A stretch of 64,000 nucleotides of DNA from Cranoglanis bouderius (Eukaryota > Chordata > Actinopteri > Siluriformes > Cranoglanididae). Both the position numbers and the translations under genes were made by a program. Of this stretch, positions 49,212-61,500 are shown piece after piece; position 1 is the stretch's first letter, and the number at the start of each line of letters is the position of its first letter. Location of the stretch: assembly GCA_023630585.1 (NCBI GenBank), contig CM042558.1, positions 4,094,300 to 4,158,299 on the forward strand, written 5' to 3'. The notes under the pieces are model-generated. The model was not told the origin of the DNA. It was given only the letters and a program-made list of their open reading frames with translations, and searched no databases.

Positions 49212-52200
49212 TCAGTATCTCCTCTGTCTGGGGCTGAAGATGGTGCTGGGGTCGCTATCTCTCTCTCTCTCCTTGTCTCGTTCCCGCTGACTGCTGGGAG
49301 ACGAGCGTTCCTGTGTGGATTTTTCGCTTTTGAAAAGGTCGCGACCCGTCCTGAGGATCTGTTCTTCGAGCTTTTGGTGTCGCTTCATATCGGAGAGCAC
49401 CTTGTCGAGCTGAGCTGTTCGCTTCACCGAGGAACGAGCCGAGGAGCCTGAAAAGAGCAAAGCAAGGTATGGTCCATTATCACCAACCACGCGCTGACAT
49501 AATCGCGCCTGTAATTATGAACGACGCGTTTCAGACAATTCCATCGTTTCCTTGTACAGAATCAAATACAGAAAACTGACGTGGTCGCAAAATTTGTTCT
49601 CTTGTTCGGTCACAAAAGGAGGTTTGGAGAGCTGTAATGAGCAAACAAGCATCTGTAAGGAAGAACGGTGCTGTGGCTCAAAACTCCTAAGGGATTAGGA
49701 ATAAAACATCTGGGAGGAAAGCTTTTATAGGGAAATACTCAACAGTGGGTGGTTTGATGTGACCCGAGGTACTGTTACCACCCCAAAGCTGGCTCCTGAA
49801 GTGTTTTATTCCGCTTACACCACAGCAATTTGCCAACTATCATAGTTACATTTAATAATAACAATACTGTGCACTTTTGAATAATGTAGTAAAGCTCATA
49901 CCTGGTGTTCTGCGCCGGCCAAAGAAAGCATTCTTGGGAGTCATTGAGGTTAGTTCTTCATCAAAATCAAACTCAGTGGGTGTGGGAGGCCTAGAAACAG
50001 AAAACAACCCTCAGTCTTTATATTATTATTATTATTATTGTTATTATTAAGTTGTACGAAAAGCTGTACTGAGCGCCGGGGATTCTGAGCTCTCTTCCAT
50101 AAACGGATAGCCGTCTACAGTGTGAAAAGCTTTTTGATCAATATATATTTGTAAACTATAAATAACCAATATGAAGTCAAAGTGGTAGGATGCACAGGTC
50201 AAAATCTGGTCTCGACTAATTCCAGATTAAGTTTGCAATTTGGAAAAAGTAAGAAACAATACAATACATTCTGGTCACTAGCACAGAATATTGATGAATA
50301 CTGCCACTGCTACACACACACACACACACACAATAATTTAATAATTCAATCCCTCACTTCATGAAAATAATAAACAGTCACCCACTTGCGCTCGCTCTCC
50401 TCCTGTTTGTCCTCGTCCGAGTTCTCTCCATCTCTCTCTGGAGAAGGAGTGCGTGGTGGAGTCGGAGGTCTGCGAGGCAGAGGGATCCACTTCAGCTCCA
50501 GCATTTCTCCTTTAGCCAGCAGCTCATACAAGCGCTTGATCTCCTCAGGCGGAGGCATCCAGTTTTTAGGGTCCTCCAGCTCCTCGTCACTGTACGGGAT
50601 TTCCCAGTCGTCTTCCTCCTGCTGGTTCTGGCCTCCGTTGGTCATGTCTCCGTCCTCCTTCCTTGGCTCTTTCAGTTTGTCCGCTTCCGTGAACTCTTTG
50701 CTTCTCTCCTCATCTTAGAGAAGTGAAACGGTTGTGAAACATGAAATGAATCCTGATTTCTTGAATCAGGTTAAAACAAACAGGACAATTTGCATGTCAA
50801 CTTTTCTCAGAGATCCGATATAGTTCCCGAATTCACTGGGTATTTATATAATCATAGGAAATATGAGTCAGTTCATATATCAGTCCCCCCAGGAAGAACG
50901 CAAAATCAAGCAATATCCGGAGTGTGATGGTCAGGTGTCCACAAACTTTTGGCCAAACAGTGTACCTGTGTTATAGTTGTCAGCTGTATTTATTTCAGTG
51001 TGGACATCAGATGTGTGGTGATGTATATGAAATTTGAACATTATACTGTTAATGGTATGCTAGTGTTGAAAATGTTGCAAAAGCTTTGTTTCAAGGCACA
51101 CAGTTTTTTTTTTTTTTAAATGGGACAGTCTACGCGTCAAGAAGCGTCATGTGACATCATTATGCGCGTTCAGCCAAAGCCCTCTTCGATTCATGTGCGT
51201 CGAACATGAGTACAGCTAAAAGGTCTCATTTACCAACAAACATCACTGCGAAAAAAGCGTGAAAAACAATTTCGTGCGATCGCGATTTCACAAGTAGTTT
51301 TCCGCAAAAAAGCACAAAAAACATCGTAAATTGCATCTCGAATTTGGAAAAAAAGCGGCAAAAAAACCTCTGTAAAATCCTGTTCGGACTGATATGTTAA
51401 ATAAAATGTTTCCATTAAGAGCATCAGCAATTTGGAAAAGATAATTTGTGGGGTCGAATGAAAAAGCATAGAAATACAGGTTCATCTCAATAAATTAGAA
51501 TGTTGTGGAAAAGTTCATTTATTTCAGTAATTCAACTCAAATTGTGCAACTCGTGTATTAAATAAATTCAATGCCACAGACTGAAGTAGTTTAAGTCTTT
51601 GGTTCTTTTAATTGTGATGATTTTGGCTCACATTTAACAAAAACCCACCAATTCACTATCTCAACAAATTAGAATACTTCATAAGACCAATAAAAAAACA
51701 TTTTTAGTGAATTGTTGGCCTTCTGGAAAGTATGTTCATTTACTGTACATGTACTCAATACTTGGTAGGGGCTCCTTTTGCTTTAATTACTGCCTCAATT
51801 CAGCGCGGCATGGAGGTGATCAGTTTGTGGCACTGCTGAGGTGGTATGGAAGCCCAGGTTTCTTTGACAGTGGCCTTCAGCTCATCTGCATTTTTTGGTC
51901 TCTTGTTTCTCATTTTCCTCTTGACAATACCCCATAGATTCTCTATGGGGTTCAGGTCTGGTGAGTTTGCTGGCCAGTCAAGCACACCAACACCACGGTC
52001 ATTTAACCAACTTTTGGTGCTTTTGGCAGTGTGGGCAGGTGCCAAATCCTGCTGGAAAATGAAATCAGCATCTTCAAAAAGCTGGTCAGCAGAAGGAAGC
52101 ATGAAGTGCTCCAAAATTTCTTGGTAAACGGGTGCAGTGACTTTGGTTTTCAAAAAACACAATGGACCAACACCAGCAGATGACATTGCACCCCAAATCA

Positions 52201-53775
52201 TCACAGTCTGTGGAAACTGAACACTGGACTTCAAGCAACTTGGGCTATGAGCTTCTCCACCCTTCCTCCAGACTCTAGGATCTTGGTTTCCAAATGAAAT
52301 ACAAAACTTGCTCTCATCTGAAAAGAGGACTTTGGACCACTGGGCAACAGTCCAGTTCTTCTTCTCGTTAGCCCAGGTAAGACGCCTCTGACGTTGTCTG
52401 TGGTTCAGGAGTGGCTTAACAAGAGGAATACGACAACTGTAGCCAAATTCCTTGACACGTCTGTGTGTGGTGGCTCTTGATGCCTTGACCCCAGCCTCAG
52501 TCCATTCCTTGTGAAGTTCACTCAAATTCTTGAATCGATTTTGCTTGACAATCCTCATAAGGCTGCGGTTCTCTCGGTTGGTTGTGCATCTTTTTCTTCC
52601 ACAATTTTTCCTTCCACTCAACTTTCTGTTAACATGCTTGGATACAGCACTCTGTGAACAGCCAGCTTCTTTGGCAATGAATGTTTGTGGCTTACCTAGT
52701 GAACCAAACTGAGAGACCATTTTGAAGGCTCAGGAAACCTTTGCAGGTGTTTTGAGTTGATTAGCTGATTGGCATGTCACCATATTCTAATTTGTTGAGA
52801 TAGTGAATTGGTGGGTTTTTGTTAAATGCGAACCGAAATCATCACAATTAAAAGAACCAAAGACTTAAACTACTTCAGTCTGTGTGCATTGAATTTATTT
52901 AATACACGAGTTTCACAATTTGAGTTGAATTACTGAAATAAATGAACTTTTCCACGACATTCTAATTTATTGAGATGCACCTGTAGATGTTATTGTTTTT
53001 TAGTTAGTTAGTTAAGTGTTAGCTGAGTTAGCTGTGCCTATGGTGTCAGTGTTTAAATGTACTTTTCATGCTTGATGCGATTGCAGTTGTAAGCGCTTTA
53101 TCCTGGTAAGAATCGTGGTGAATGCAGAGCCTGTCCTAGGCACACATCCTGGATGGGATGGCACTCCAATCATTTGCACATAGGGGCGATTTACAGCCGT
53201 CAATCCACCTACTGGCATATTCTTGGAAGGTGGGAGGAAAACCAGAGAACCCAGAGGAAACCCACAGGGACACAGGGAAACGCCGCCCTGACAGTAAACA
53301 GAGCTCAGGATCGACCCGGGGACCATGGAGCTGTGAGGCAGCAACACAACCTGACCTGCTGCACCACCTGGGCACGCCCACTTTAGTCAAATGTGCTCCT
53401 AGTTTGTGCATCTATGCAGGATGTGTTTTTGATAGAGACTAAAGGCTTCCGCTAAACGCTGTAAATGTAACAAACATAAGCCATTTAAACTCAACAGTAT
53501 ATTCCAGATATAGAAGTGTGATAAACGAGGCCCGATGTCTTTATTTGTGTCCCGCTGAAGACAAGTGTCCACGCTAATAATGATTCAAATGTACAGATTT
53601 AAGGTATGCAGGTCGTTTTCGTACCTTTTTCGTCCTCTGTCATGTCCTCAGCTTTAGTGGCCTCTTCACTTTCTTTTTCTGTGTCCTCCTCTGTGGATTT
53701 GTCCTCCTGCTCCCTCACACCCATCACCTCCACCCTGTCTGAGAGCGAGGACTCCGCTTCCTCCACTGCCTGCAT
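49212..53775 (-). CDS. pagr1: PAGR1 (PA1), KMT2C/D-PTIP complex subunit
   Basis: Coding exons in transcript order are 53775-53625, 50713-50386, 49990-49902 and 49447-49212, 804 bp for 267 residues (human 254); phases agree at each junction. PAGR1 is an acidic nuclear protein that binds PTIP within the KMT2C/KMT2D H3K4 methyltransferase complex. Visible features are an acidic Glu-rich start, DWEIPYSDEELEDPKNWMPP, EEIKRLYELLAKGEMLEL, LPRRPPTPPRTPSPERDG, PPTPTEFDFDEELTSMTPKN, RRRTPGSSARSS, QLDKVLSDMKRHQKLEEQI, LRTGRDLF and a C-terminal FSPRQRRY. The start codon (53773-53775) is the first Met after an acceptor-like CAG, so an upstream 5' UTR exon is likely; the extreme amino terminus is the least certain part. 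The large intron 1 holds Tc1 copy A and other repeats. Confidence 0.92.
49690..49860. mobile_element. Partial copy of the hairpin element, PAGR1 intron
   Basis: Matches the internal palindrome of the element at 23150: AATAAAACATCTGGGAGG, GTACTGTTACCACCCC and CCTGAAGTGTTTTATTCC. Confidence 0.55.
50884..51400 (+). repeat. Interrupted 'gcgaaa' element and flank, duplicate copy A
   Basis: Starts TCAGTCCCCCCAGGAAGAAC. It is interrupted from 50923 by the right end of a Tc1-like element (GTCAGGTGTCCACAAACTTT ... CAGTGTA) and about 150 bp more that match 58410-58592. It resumes near 51120 with CATGTGACATCATTATGCGC and CATCACTGCGAAAAAAGCG, and ends near 51395. See also 58665-59065. Confidence 0.6.
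51477..52983 (-). mobile_element. Tc1-like element, copy A
   Basis: 1507 bp, bordered exactly by TA (51475-51476 and 52984-52985). Outer ends are CAGGTTCATCTCAATAAATT and AATTTATTGAGATGCACCTG. Inner inverted repeats (TCTCAACAAATTAGAATACT near 51660 and its complement near 52790) give the IR/DR arrangement of Tc1 relatives. It carries one transposase gene on the minus strand and lies in PAGR1 intron 1. Confidence 0.9.
51800..52720 (-). CDS. Tc1-like DD34E transposase, nearly intact
   Basis: 306 residues from MVSQFGSLGKPQTFIAKEAG. An upstream in-frame TGA rules out a longer start. An amino-terminal helix-turn-helix (FIAKEAGCSQSAVSKHVNR) is followed by the basic RKNCGRKRC, a second helix-turn-helix region, then the catalytic core: VLFSDESKF, FQQDLAPAHTAKS and SPDLNPIENLW, with 34 residues between the second Asp and the Glu. 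A TGA ends the protein after ITSMPR; the next 14 codons stay in frame up to another stop and look like the normal Tc1 tail (KAKGAPTKY). So the protein is short by about 15 residues. It differs from copy B at about 10 positions. Confidence 0.85.
   Translation of the reverse strand: MVSQFGSLGKPQTFIAKEAGCSQSAVSKHVNRKLSGRKNCGRKRCTTNRENRSLMRIVKQNRFKNLSELHKEWTEAGVKASRATTHRRVKEFGYSCRIPLVKPLLNHRQRQRRLTWANEKKNWTVAQWSKVLFSDESKFCISFGNQDPRVWRKGGEAHSPSCLKSSVQFPQTVMIWGAMSSAGVGPLCFLKTKVTAPVYQEILEHFMLPSADQLFEDADFIFQQDLAPAHTAKSTKSWLNDRGVGVLDWPANSPDLNPIENLWGIVKRKMRNKRPKNADELKATVKETWASIPPQQCHKLITSMPR
53084..53395. repeat. Dispersed repeat copy 3 (PAGR1 intron)
   Basis: CGCTTTATCCTGGTAAGAATC at the left, then CATCCTGGATGGGATGGCAC, GGAGGAAAACCAGAGAACCC and CAGGATCGACCCGGGGACC, ending near CACCACCTGGGCACGCCC. 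Same family as 36565-37130. Reading frames here are not genes. Confidence 0.65.
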
Positions 53776-53834
53776 CACACCTGCTGACAGGAAGGACAGC
53801 AATAAACAGGGGCAGACATCTCTGTATCTCTATC

Positions 53835-54323
53835 TCTCTCATACACACACACACACACACACATACATACACTCTCTCACACACACACATACACTCTCTC
53901 ACACACACACATACACACACACATACACTCTCACACACACATACACACATACATACACTCTCTCACACACATACACACATACATACACTCTCTCACACAC
54001 ATACACACATACATACACTCTCTCACACACATACACACATACATACACTCTCTCACACACATACACACATACATACACTCTCTCACACACATACACACAT
54101 ACATACACTCTCTCACACACATACACACATACATACACTCTCTCACACACATACACACATACATACACTCTCTCACACACATACACACATACATACACTC
54201 TCTCACACACATACACACATACATACACTCTCTCACACACATACACACATACATACACTCTCTCACACACATACACACATACATACACTCTCTCACACAC
54301 ATACACACATACATACACTCTCT

Positions 54324-54357
<34 letters not shown>

Positions 54358-54475
54358 TACACATACATACACTCTCTCACACACATACACACACACACAC
54401 ACACACACATACATACACTCTCTCACACACATACACACACACACACACACACACTCTCACACACATACACATACA

Positions 54476-54548
<73 letters not shown>

Positions 54549-54550
54549 TC
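53835..54550. repeat. Minisatellite of 30-bp units plus CA/CT tracts
   Basis: From 53941 to 54300 there are twelve identical 30-bp units (ATACACACATACATACACTC then TCTCACACAC), and a thirteenth at 54301-54330 with one change. Less regular CA/TACA repeats precede and follow, then (CT)n at about 54478-54511 and (CA)n to 54550. All long frames through it (Thr-His-Tyr or Cys-Val repeats) are products of the repeat. It lies 60 bp upstream of the PAGR1 start exon. Confidence 0.95.
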
Positions 54551-55506
54551 TATATATTTACAAATTACTCAGGTTGTCTGATGTTGCATAATCATCCAAC
54601 ATTAATGAACTTTACAGATGTTTCCATAAGAAGGCCGGTAATTTGTTCACTCTACTACATCCGCTTCACAGCTGGAGAGATTCGAGAAAAAGACCTACAA
54701 TGGCGTATAAAAGTCCAGAGATTAGTTACCGTACCGAGCTCACATCAAGATATTCCTGCGTGTTCTGCTGATCGGTCGCGTGCAGAAGCTCTACAGTGTG
54801 TTTACTGCAGAAGATCTGATTTCCATTCTTAATTCTCATCAATGACCGACTGAATGTTTACTTCTCTGCTGGACTCCCGCCGTCTGCGTCATCGAGAGCA
54901 GTGACCATAGCGCCTCCTGGTGTTGGGAGGACCAATATACCAACAGAATTTTAAATTCAATTAAATAAAAAACAAAACAAAACGAACCAAAAACAGTCAT
55001 TAGAGTTAACACTAAAATGTGCAGGGCAGGGGATACTCCAGGATCAGGTTTGGGAACCTGTCCAATAAACGAATAGTGAAAATAAATACTTAAAGACATA
55101 ATTAATTATTTATTAAATATATTTTTTTAACTAAATTAAAATGAAATTAGATTATTTAAACTCTTATTTCACAATTGCTGTTTTTTGATTTTTAATTCAT
55201 TATGTATATCATTTATTTATTTCATATAGACACAAAAGCCTTTTAACTTCCTGTCATACCGGAAACATTCATACTATGTCTCCATATTTTTCCCCCACCC
55301 ATATTCCGAGCCGCTTGCCTTGCCCGCTGTGAATGGCTAGCAGCATTCACTCTGGCTAATAGTTCAGAAGAACAGTTTGTTGATTGGACAGTTATCTAAT
55401 CAATCTTAGCTGTAGGGGCGGGACTTATCGGAATACAGGTGGGTAAAAATAACGCCCGGTTGACGGTGTTTAGTTGGACCACAAGTGGACACAATTTGTA
55501 TTGGAG
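54551..55506. promoter_or_regulatory. Shared PAGR1/VPS25 upstream region
   Basis: The two genes diverge here: PAGR1's first coding base is at 53775 (minus) and VPS25's at 55507 (plus). No coding exon was recognised. The interval is AT-rich in the middle (55080-55230) and CpG-containing near 54690-54900 and 55390-55490. A bidirectional promoter is a reasonable guess, but no core elements were fixed. Confidence 0.35.
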
Positions 55507-58500
55507 ATGACTTTTGAGTGGCCCTGGCAGTACAATTTCCCCCCGTTTTTCACGTAAGTACACAAAGCCGGCAAATAGCACTGAAAATATCCGCAGAGTC
55601 AAAAATACATCTGGCTTTGTAACGTCAGTTAATGATTGGTGTATAACAGCGAGGAGACTTGGCTAGTTTCTCTCTCAGGCTGAATTCCAAACCGTAGTCT
55701 ACACCCTATATAGGTGCACTACAACCGGGATGAAATAGCCGTTTTGACACACTATGTAGTGCACTAAGTGTTTAACAAGGGGCTATTTGGGATTGAGCCG
55801 TACTGCTTGTCCATTGCTACGGAAGTAAGTGAGCACTAGCTTGTTTTAATGTCCAACTTCTCACAGGACTAGGTAGTGATAAAAATCTGATTTGGCACAA
55901 GTACATCAACCTAATTGTGAAAGTGTAGTTAGGCAGCTGACTGTGTAACCCGTGTAAGATAAAAGCTGTGACTAGCTTCAGGGGAGGGGTAAGGGAGGGG
56001 AAGTGACTGCTCAGACCTAAATTCATACCTGTCTGTTATGATTGTCAGACTACAGCCCAATGCTGACACGAGGCAGAAGCAGCTGGCGGCCTGGTGCTCA
56101 CTGGCGCTGTCATACTGCCGCCACTGGAAGCTCTACACTGTGGACGTGCTGGAGGCGCAGGAGAGCCCCATGTTCAACAACAAGAAGATTGAGAGTATCC
56201 TTTAATAACCACACACACACACACACACACACCCACCACCACCACCACCAACAACAACCAGCTGTTTTCAGGGGAAAGTAGCTAATGCATTCTCAAAAAG
56301 TCACTAGAAGTCGCCAGATGACGACACAGAGAGGGGACCCAAACTAGTGTTCTAAAACTTACAGAATTTCTCCTTTAAAGGGGTCATGAATTGAGAAATC
56401 AAATTTTCATTGTACTATAGAAACATGCTGTACGTTTCAGAACTCAAACTGTCCTCCAAACACAGCTTTTATTGAAACCAAGCTGCCAAAACGGTTCCTT
56501 TCATATTTCGTCTCAGTATGACGCCATAGTGCGACGAGAGACCGCCTCTGCAGAAGATCAGCGCCTACTTCTACATCGTTGCCTTTTTAGCCCCGCCCAC
56601 CGATTCGCTCATGTAGTATGTGGTGAGTAAATGCGAGAGAGACGCAAACGCTCGAGCAACAAAACGATAGAGACGCCTCCGAGGAGTACAAGACGTTGTT
56701 CAGTGCCAAGCTGTGATCCTGACATTAGGAAAGCGTGGATGAACTTTATTTTTAACGAAAGTTCCAGATCCGAGTCAGTAAGACACTGTTCGTTTGTTCG
56801 CTTCGTTCCACGGGCTGAGCTCAGGGCTCTGTACAGAACACTCCAGTTCTTTCAATTCATTCCAACCTTGGCAAACCATGGTGCTCGCTTTGTGCACAGG
56901 GGTATAGTTTTCGCGAATATTGTATTAATTGGATTTTTTTTCTGGTGCCGAATCTTTTCCCCTCCAGTCTCACTTTTAATTTCGGGAAGAAAAAGAAGTC
57001 ACGAGGATCGCGATCTGGCGAATATGTTGGATTTGTAGCGATAACAACATTGTTTCAATGACGGTTATAGTTTTCATTCTTATAACAGGAGTCAGCATTA
57101 ACACACATAAGTACCATTTTCCATTTTCCCTTTGTGTAAAGACACATTAACAACAACATATTAATCATAAATTGATGAAGTGATGCAACACTAGGCAAAA
57201 CGAATGGGACCCCCCCCTCCGAACTCTGTTCTGTAGTTCATATTGTCTGAAGTAATGGCTTTCTGAAACCTTTCTGCGTATTCACTTTGACTTCAGTTGT
57301 TCAGGAAAACTTTCCGTTGAGGCCATACAAGTCGTCTTCGAGGAACTGAGGAAAAAAGGTGAGCCGGAGCTCAGTAATCCGTTTCGAATTTCCTCCAAAC
57401 ACGGTCTAATGTCAACGGTGTCCAGAGGTTCCAGTCCAAGTGAGTTTATAAAACACCACTTTTGCTTGTGACCACAGGGAACCTGGAATGGATGGACAAA
57501 AACAAAACACGCTGTTTAATCATGTGGCGAAGACCTGAAGAATGGGGCAAGCTGATTTATCAATGGGTGAGGTCTGCATACTGTTTACATGCAATATTCA
57601 GAGATGATTAGCTAAAACATTTAAGGTTTCTGACCACTTACTACAGAGATACGAGAGACACCTGAAAAAAGAGTAGAATGTGCAGTTTATTATTTACGCT
57701 GTTAGCAGGATTCATCACTCCACCGACACAAGTGAGGGTTTTGTGGTAATTTATTTATTTATTTATTTTTTCTCTGCCTGCTATAATTAGTTGTTACACT
57801 GACAATAGATTTCACAGTAGCATTTTTTTTTAACAAGCCTTTCCAGTAAACCATTAAAAACGAAGGTGATTGACTAGTCATTTTACACACTGTGGAAATG
57901 CTTTTGTTACAGTATTATATAGGTGCTCTCATGTATAATATTAATATTAATATTAATATTAATATAATAAACTACTTCTGCATTTGGTAGCCAGTTTCTA
58001 CTGAACATTTATATATACACTAAATGGCCAAAAGTTTGTGGAGACCTGACCATCACACTCATGTGCTTACTGAACATCCCATTCCAGATTTAGTCCCCCT
58101 CTGCTGTTGTAATATGCGCCACTCTTCAGGGAAGGCTTTCCACTAGATTTTGGAGCGTGGCAGTGGGGATTTGTGTTCCTTCAGCCACAAGAGCATTAGT
58201 GAGGTCAGGCGAGGAGGCTCCAGTTCCAGCCCATCCAAGAGGTGTTCAGTGGGGTTGAGGTCAGGGCTCTGTGCAGGACACTCGAGTTCTTCCACTCCAA
58301 CCTTGGCAAAGCATATCTTCTTAATGCTACAGCATACAAAGACATCCCGTACAATTGTATGCTTTTTAAATTTGTGGCAACAGTTTATGGAAGACCCACA
58401 TATGGATGGGATGGTCAGGTGTCCACAAACTTTTGGCCAAACAGTGTACTTGTGTTATAGTTGTCGGCTGTATTTATTTCAGTGTGGACATTAGATGTGT

Positions 58501-61500
58501 GGTGATGTATATGAAATTTGAACATTATACTGTTAATTGTATGCTAGTGTAGAAAATGTTGCAAAAGCTTTGTCTCAAGGCACACAGTTTTTTTTTTTTT
58601 CTTCTACTTTTTAAATTAGACAAACCTGGATAAACCTCTTCGTAATGAGTGCTTCAGAATCTGTCACTCTCCCGAACAACTAATTTACTCCACGTTCGCA
58701 GAAATTAATGCAAAATCAGGGAAACTTGGCAACATTAGGAGGAGCTTGCGATTTTTTTCAAAATTACCGCAGATTTTCCACGGATTTTGGCCAAGACGCG
58801 CCATGTGACGTCATCACAACGTGCATTCACAAATGAGACTAAAAGGTCTCATTTACCAACAAACATCACTGCGAAAGACCATGCAAAACAATTTCATGCA
58901 ATTTCGCCAATTCAAGTAGTTTTCTGCAAACAAAACCCCAAAAAACCTCAAAAATTGCATCGCAAATTTTGAAAAAAGCCCCAGCAAAATCAAGCCTTTT
59001 TGGCCGCAGCAATCATAAAAATAAAAAAAAAAAACCTCCAAGAAATCCTGTACAGACCGATGTAAAGTCATCCTGTTTAAAAGCTGTAAGGATGTTCTGT
59101 AATACCGTGTTGTATTATTATCATACACAGGTGCATCTCAATAAATTAGAATGTCGTGGAAAATTTCATTTATTTCAGTAATTCAACTCAAATTGTGAAA
59201 CTCGTGTATTAAATAAATTCAATGCACACAGAATGAAGTAGTTTAAGTCTTTGGTTCTTTTAATTGTGATGATTTTGGCTCACATTTAACAAAAACCCAC
59301 CAATTCACTATCTCAACAAATTAGAATACTTCATAAGACCAATAAAAAAAAACATTTTATTGAATTGTTGGTCTTCTGGAAAGTATGTTCATTTACTGTA
59401 CATGTACTCAATACTTGGTAGGGGCTCCTTTTGCTTTAATTACTGCCTCAATTCAGCGTGGCATGGAGGTGATCATTTTGTGGCACTGCTGAGGTGGTAT
59501 GGAAGCCCAGGTTTCTTTGACAGTGGCCTTCAGCTCATCTGCATTTTTTGGTCTCCTGTTTCTCATTTTCCTCTTGACAATACCCCATAGATTCTCTATG
59601 GGGTTCAGGTCTGGTGAGTTTGCTGGCCAGTCAAGCACACCAACACCATGGTCATTTAACCAACTTTTGGTGCTTTTGGCAGTGCGGGCAGGTGCCAAAT
59701 CCTGCTGGAAAATGAAATCAGCATCTTCAAAAAGCTGGTCAGCAGAAGGAAGCATGAAGTGCTCCAAAATTTCTTGGTAAACGGGTGCAGTGACTTTGGT
59801 TTTCAAAAAACACAATGGACCAACACCAGCAGATGACATTGCACCCCAAATCATCACAGACTGTGGAAACTTAACACTGGACTTCAAGCAACTTGGGCTA
59901 TGAGCTTCTCCACCCTTCCTCCAGACTCTAGGACCTTGGTTTCCAAATGAAATACAAAACTTGCTCTCATCTGAAAAGAGGACTTTGGACCACTGGGCAA
60001 CAGTCCAGTTCTTCTTCTCGTTAGCCCAGGTAAGACGCCTCTGATGTTGTCTGTGGTTCAGGAGTGGCTTAACAAGAGGAATACGACAACTGTAGCCAAA
60101 TTCCTGGACACGTCTGTGTGTGGTGGCTCTTGATGCCTTGACCCCAGCCTCAGTCCATTCCTTGTGAAGTTCACTCAAATTCTTGAATCGATTTTGCTTG
60201 ACAATCCTCATAAGGCTGCGGTTCTCTCGGTTGGTTGTGCATCTTTTTCTTCCACACTTTTTCCTTCCACTCAACTTTCTGTTAACATGCTTGGATACAG
60301 CACTCTGTGAACAGCCAGCTTCTTTGGCAATGAATGTTTGTGGCTTACCTAGTGAACCAAACTGAGAGACCATTTTGAAAGCTCAGGAAACCTTTGCAGG
60401 TGTTTTGAGTTGATTAGCTGATTGGCATGTCACCATATTCTAATTTGTTGAGATAGTGAATTGGTGGGTTTTTGTTAAACGTGAGCCAAAATCATCACAA
60501 TTAAAAGAACCAAAGACTTAAACTACTTCAGTCTGTGTGCACTGAATTTATTTAATACACGAGTTTCACAATTTGAGTTGAATTACTGAAATAAATGAAC
60601 TTTTCCATGACATTCTAATTTATTGAGATGCACCTGTATGTGCAAACGTTTCACACAGACACACTTGCTGATAATTCCGATGGATTCTCTTTTTATTGTT
60701 CTTAGGTGTCTAAAAATGGCATGGTCAACACAGTCTTTACGCTTTATGAGCTTTCTAATGGCGATGACACAGAAAGCGAAGGTATGTGTACTGTTTGTGA
60801 CCTGTGGGTTTTGTTGTTTTTTGTTTTTTTTTTATATACAGAAGGTTTACTTGGCAGTTTATGTCAGAATTGTGTTGCTTGGTATACAATAGTTAACTCT
60901 TTTTACCAGAGGGGGTGCCTGAGTTCAACACTGTATTTATTTGTGATGTTACACTCCACAGTAATGGTTAATGGCTCATGAAAGTAGTCACTCAGGGCAT
61001 TAAGAATGAGCAGTTTTTCTTAAGTATTTCTTTCTTTTTTTAACTTAGCCTATTAGGTTTAAGTGTTATAATTTTATTGTGGGAGTCATATACGGTGTTT
61101 TAATATCAAAAACGTTTTAGTGTACTGTTCGTTTTATCTCTGTGCCAGTGTTATTGTGGAGAGGTGTGAATTGTTTGGCCAGCAGGGGGCTCACACCCCT
61201 CCCCTTTCCCATCACCCTGCTCACCAGCAGCTTAAACACAGTCACAATACTCTACACACACAAACCCAACGGTGTCCTGACTAATCATAACAGACTTGCG
61301 GCGATAAAGTAATTAATTTATACATACTCATTGAAAATGTCCGATAAGTTGACCAGTGTACTGTGAGAAGGGTTAAAGCAAATGATTAAAATCAAGATTT
61401 TTCACTTGTTACTTTAAAATTGTTTAATTTTGTCAAATGATTTTATCTGATGCAGGAAGTAAGGCATAATCGAATCCAAGTGCAACCCGATTAGAAACAA

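Noticed and set aside
53941..54330. CRISPR-like array
   Set aside because: The units are contiguous with no unique spacers, and the genome is animal.
53606..54832. 408-codon plus-strand frame with Thr-His-Tyr-Thr-Leu-Ser repeats, and matching Cys-Val frames on the minus strand
   Set aside because: It is a read-through of the 30-bp minisatellite; the unit length is a multiple of three, so any frame stays open. There is no start context, no domain, and it overlaps the real PAGR1 exon on the other strand.
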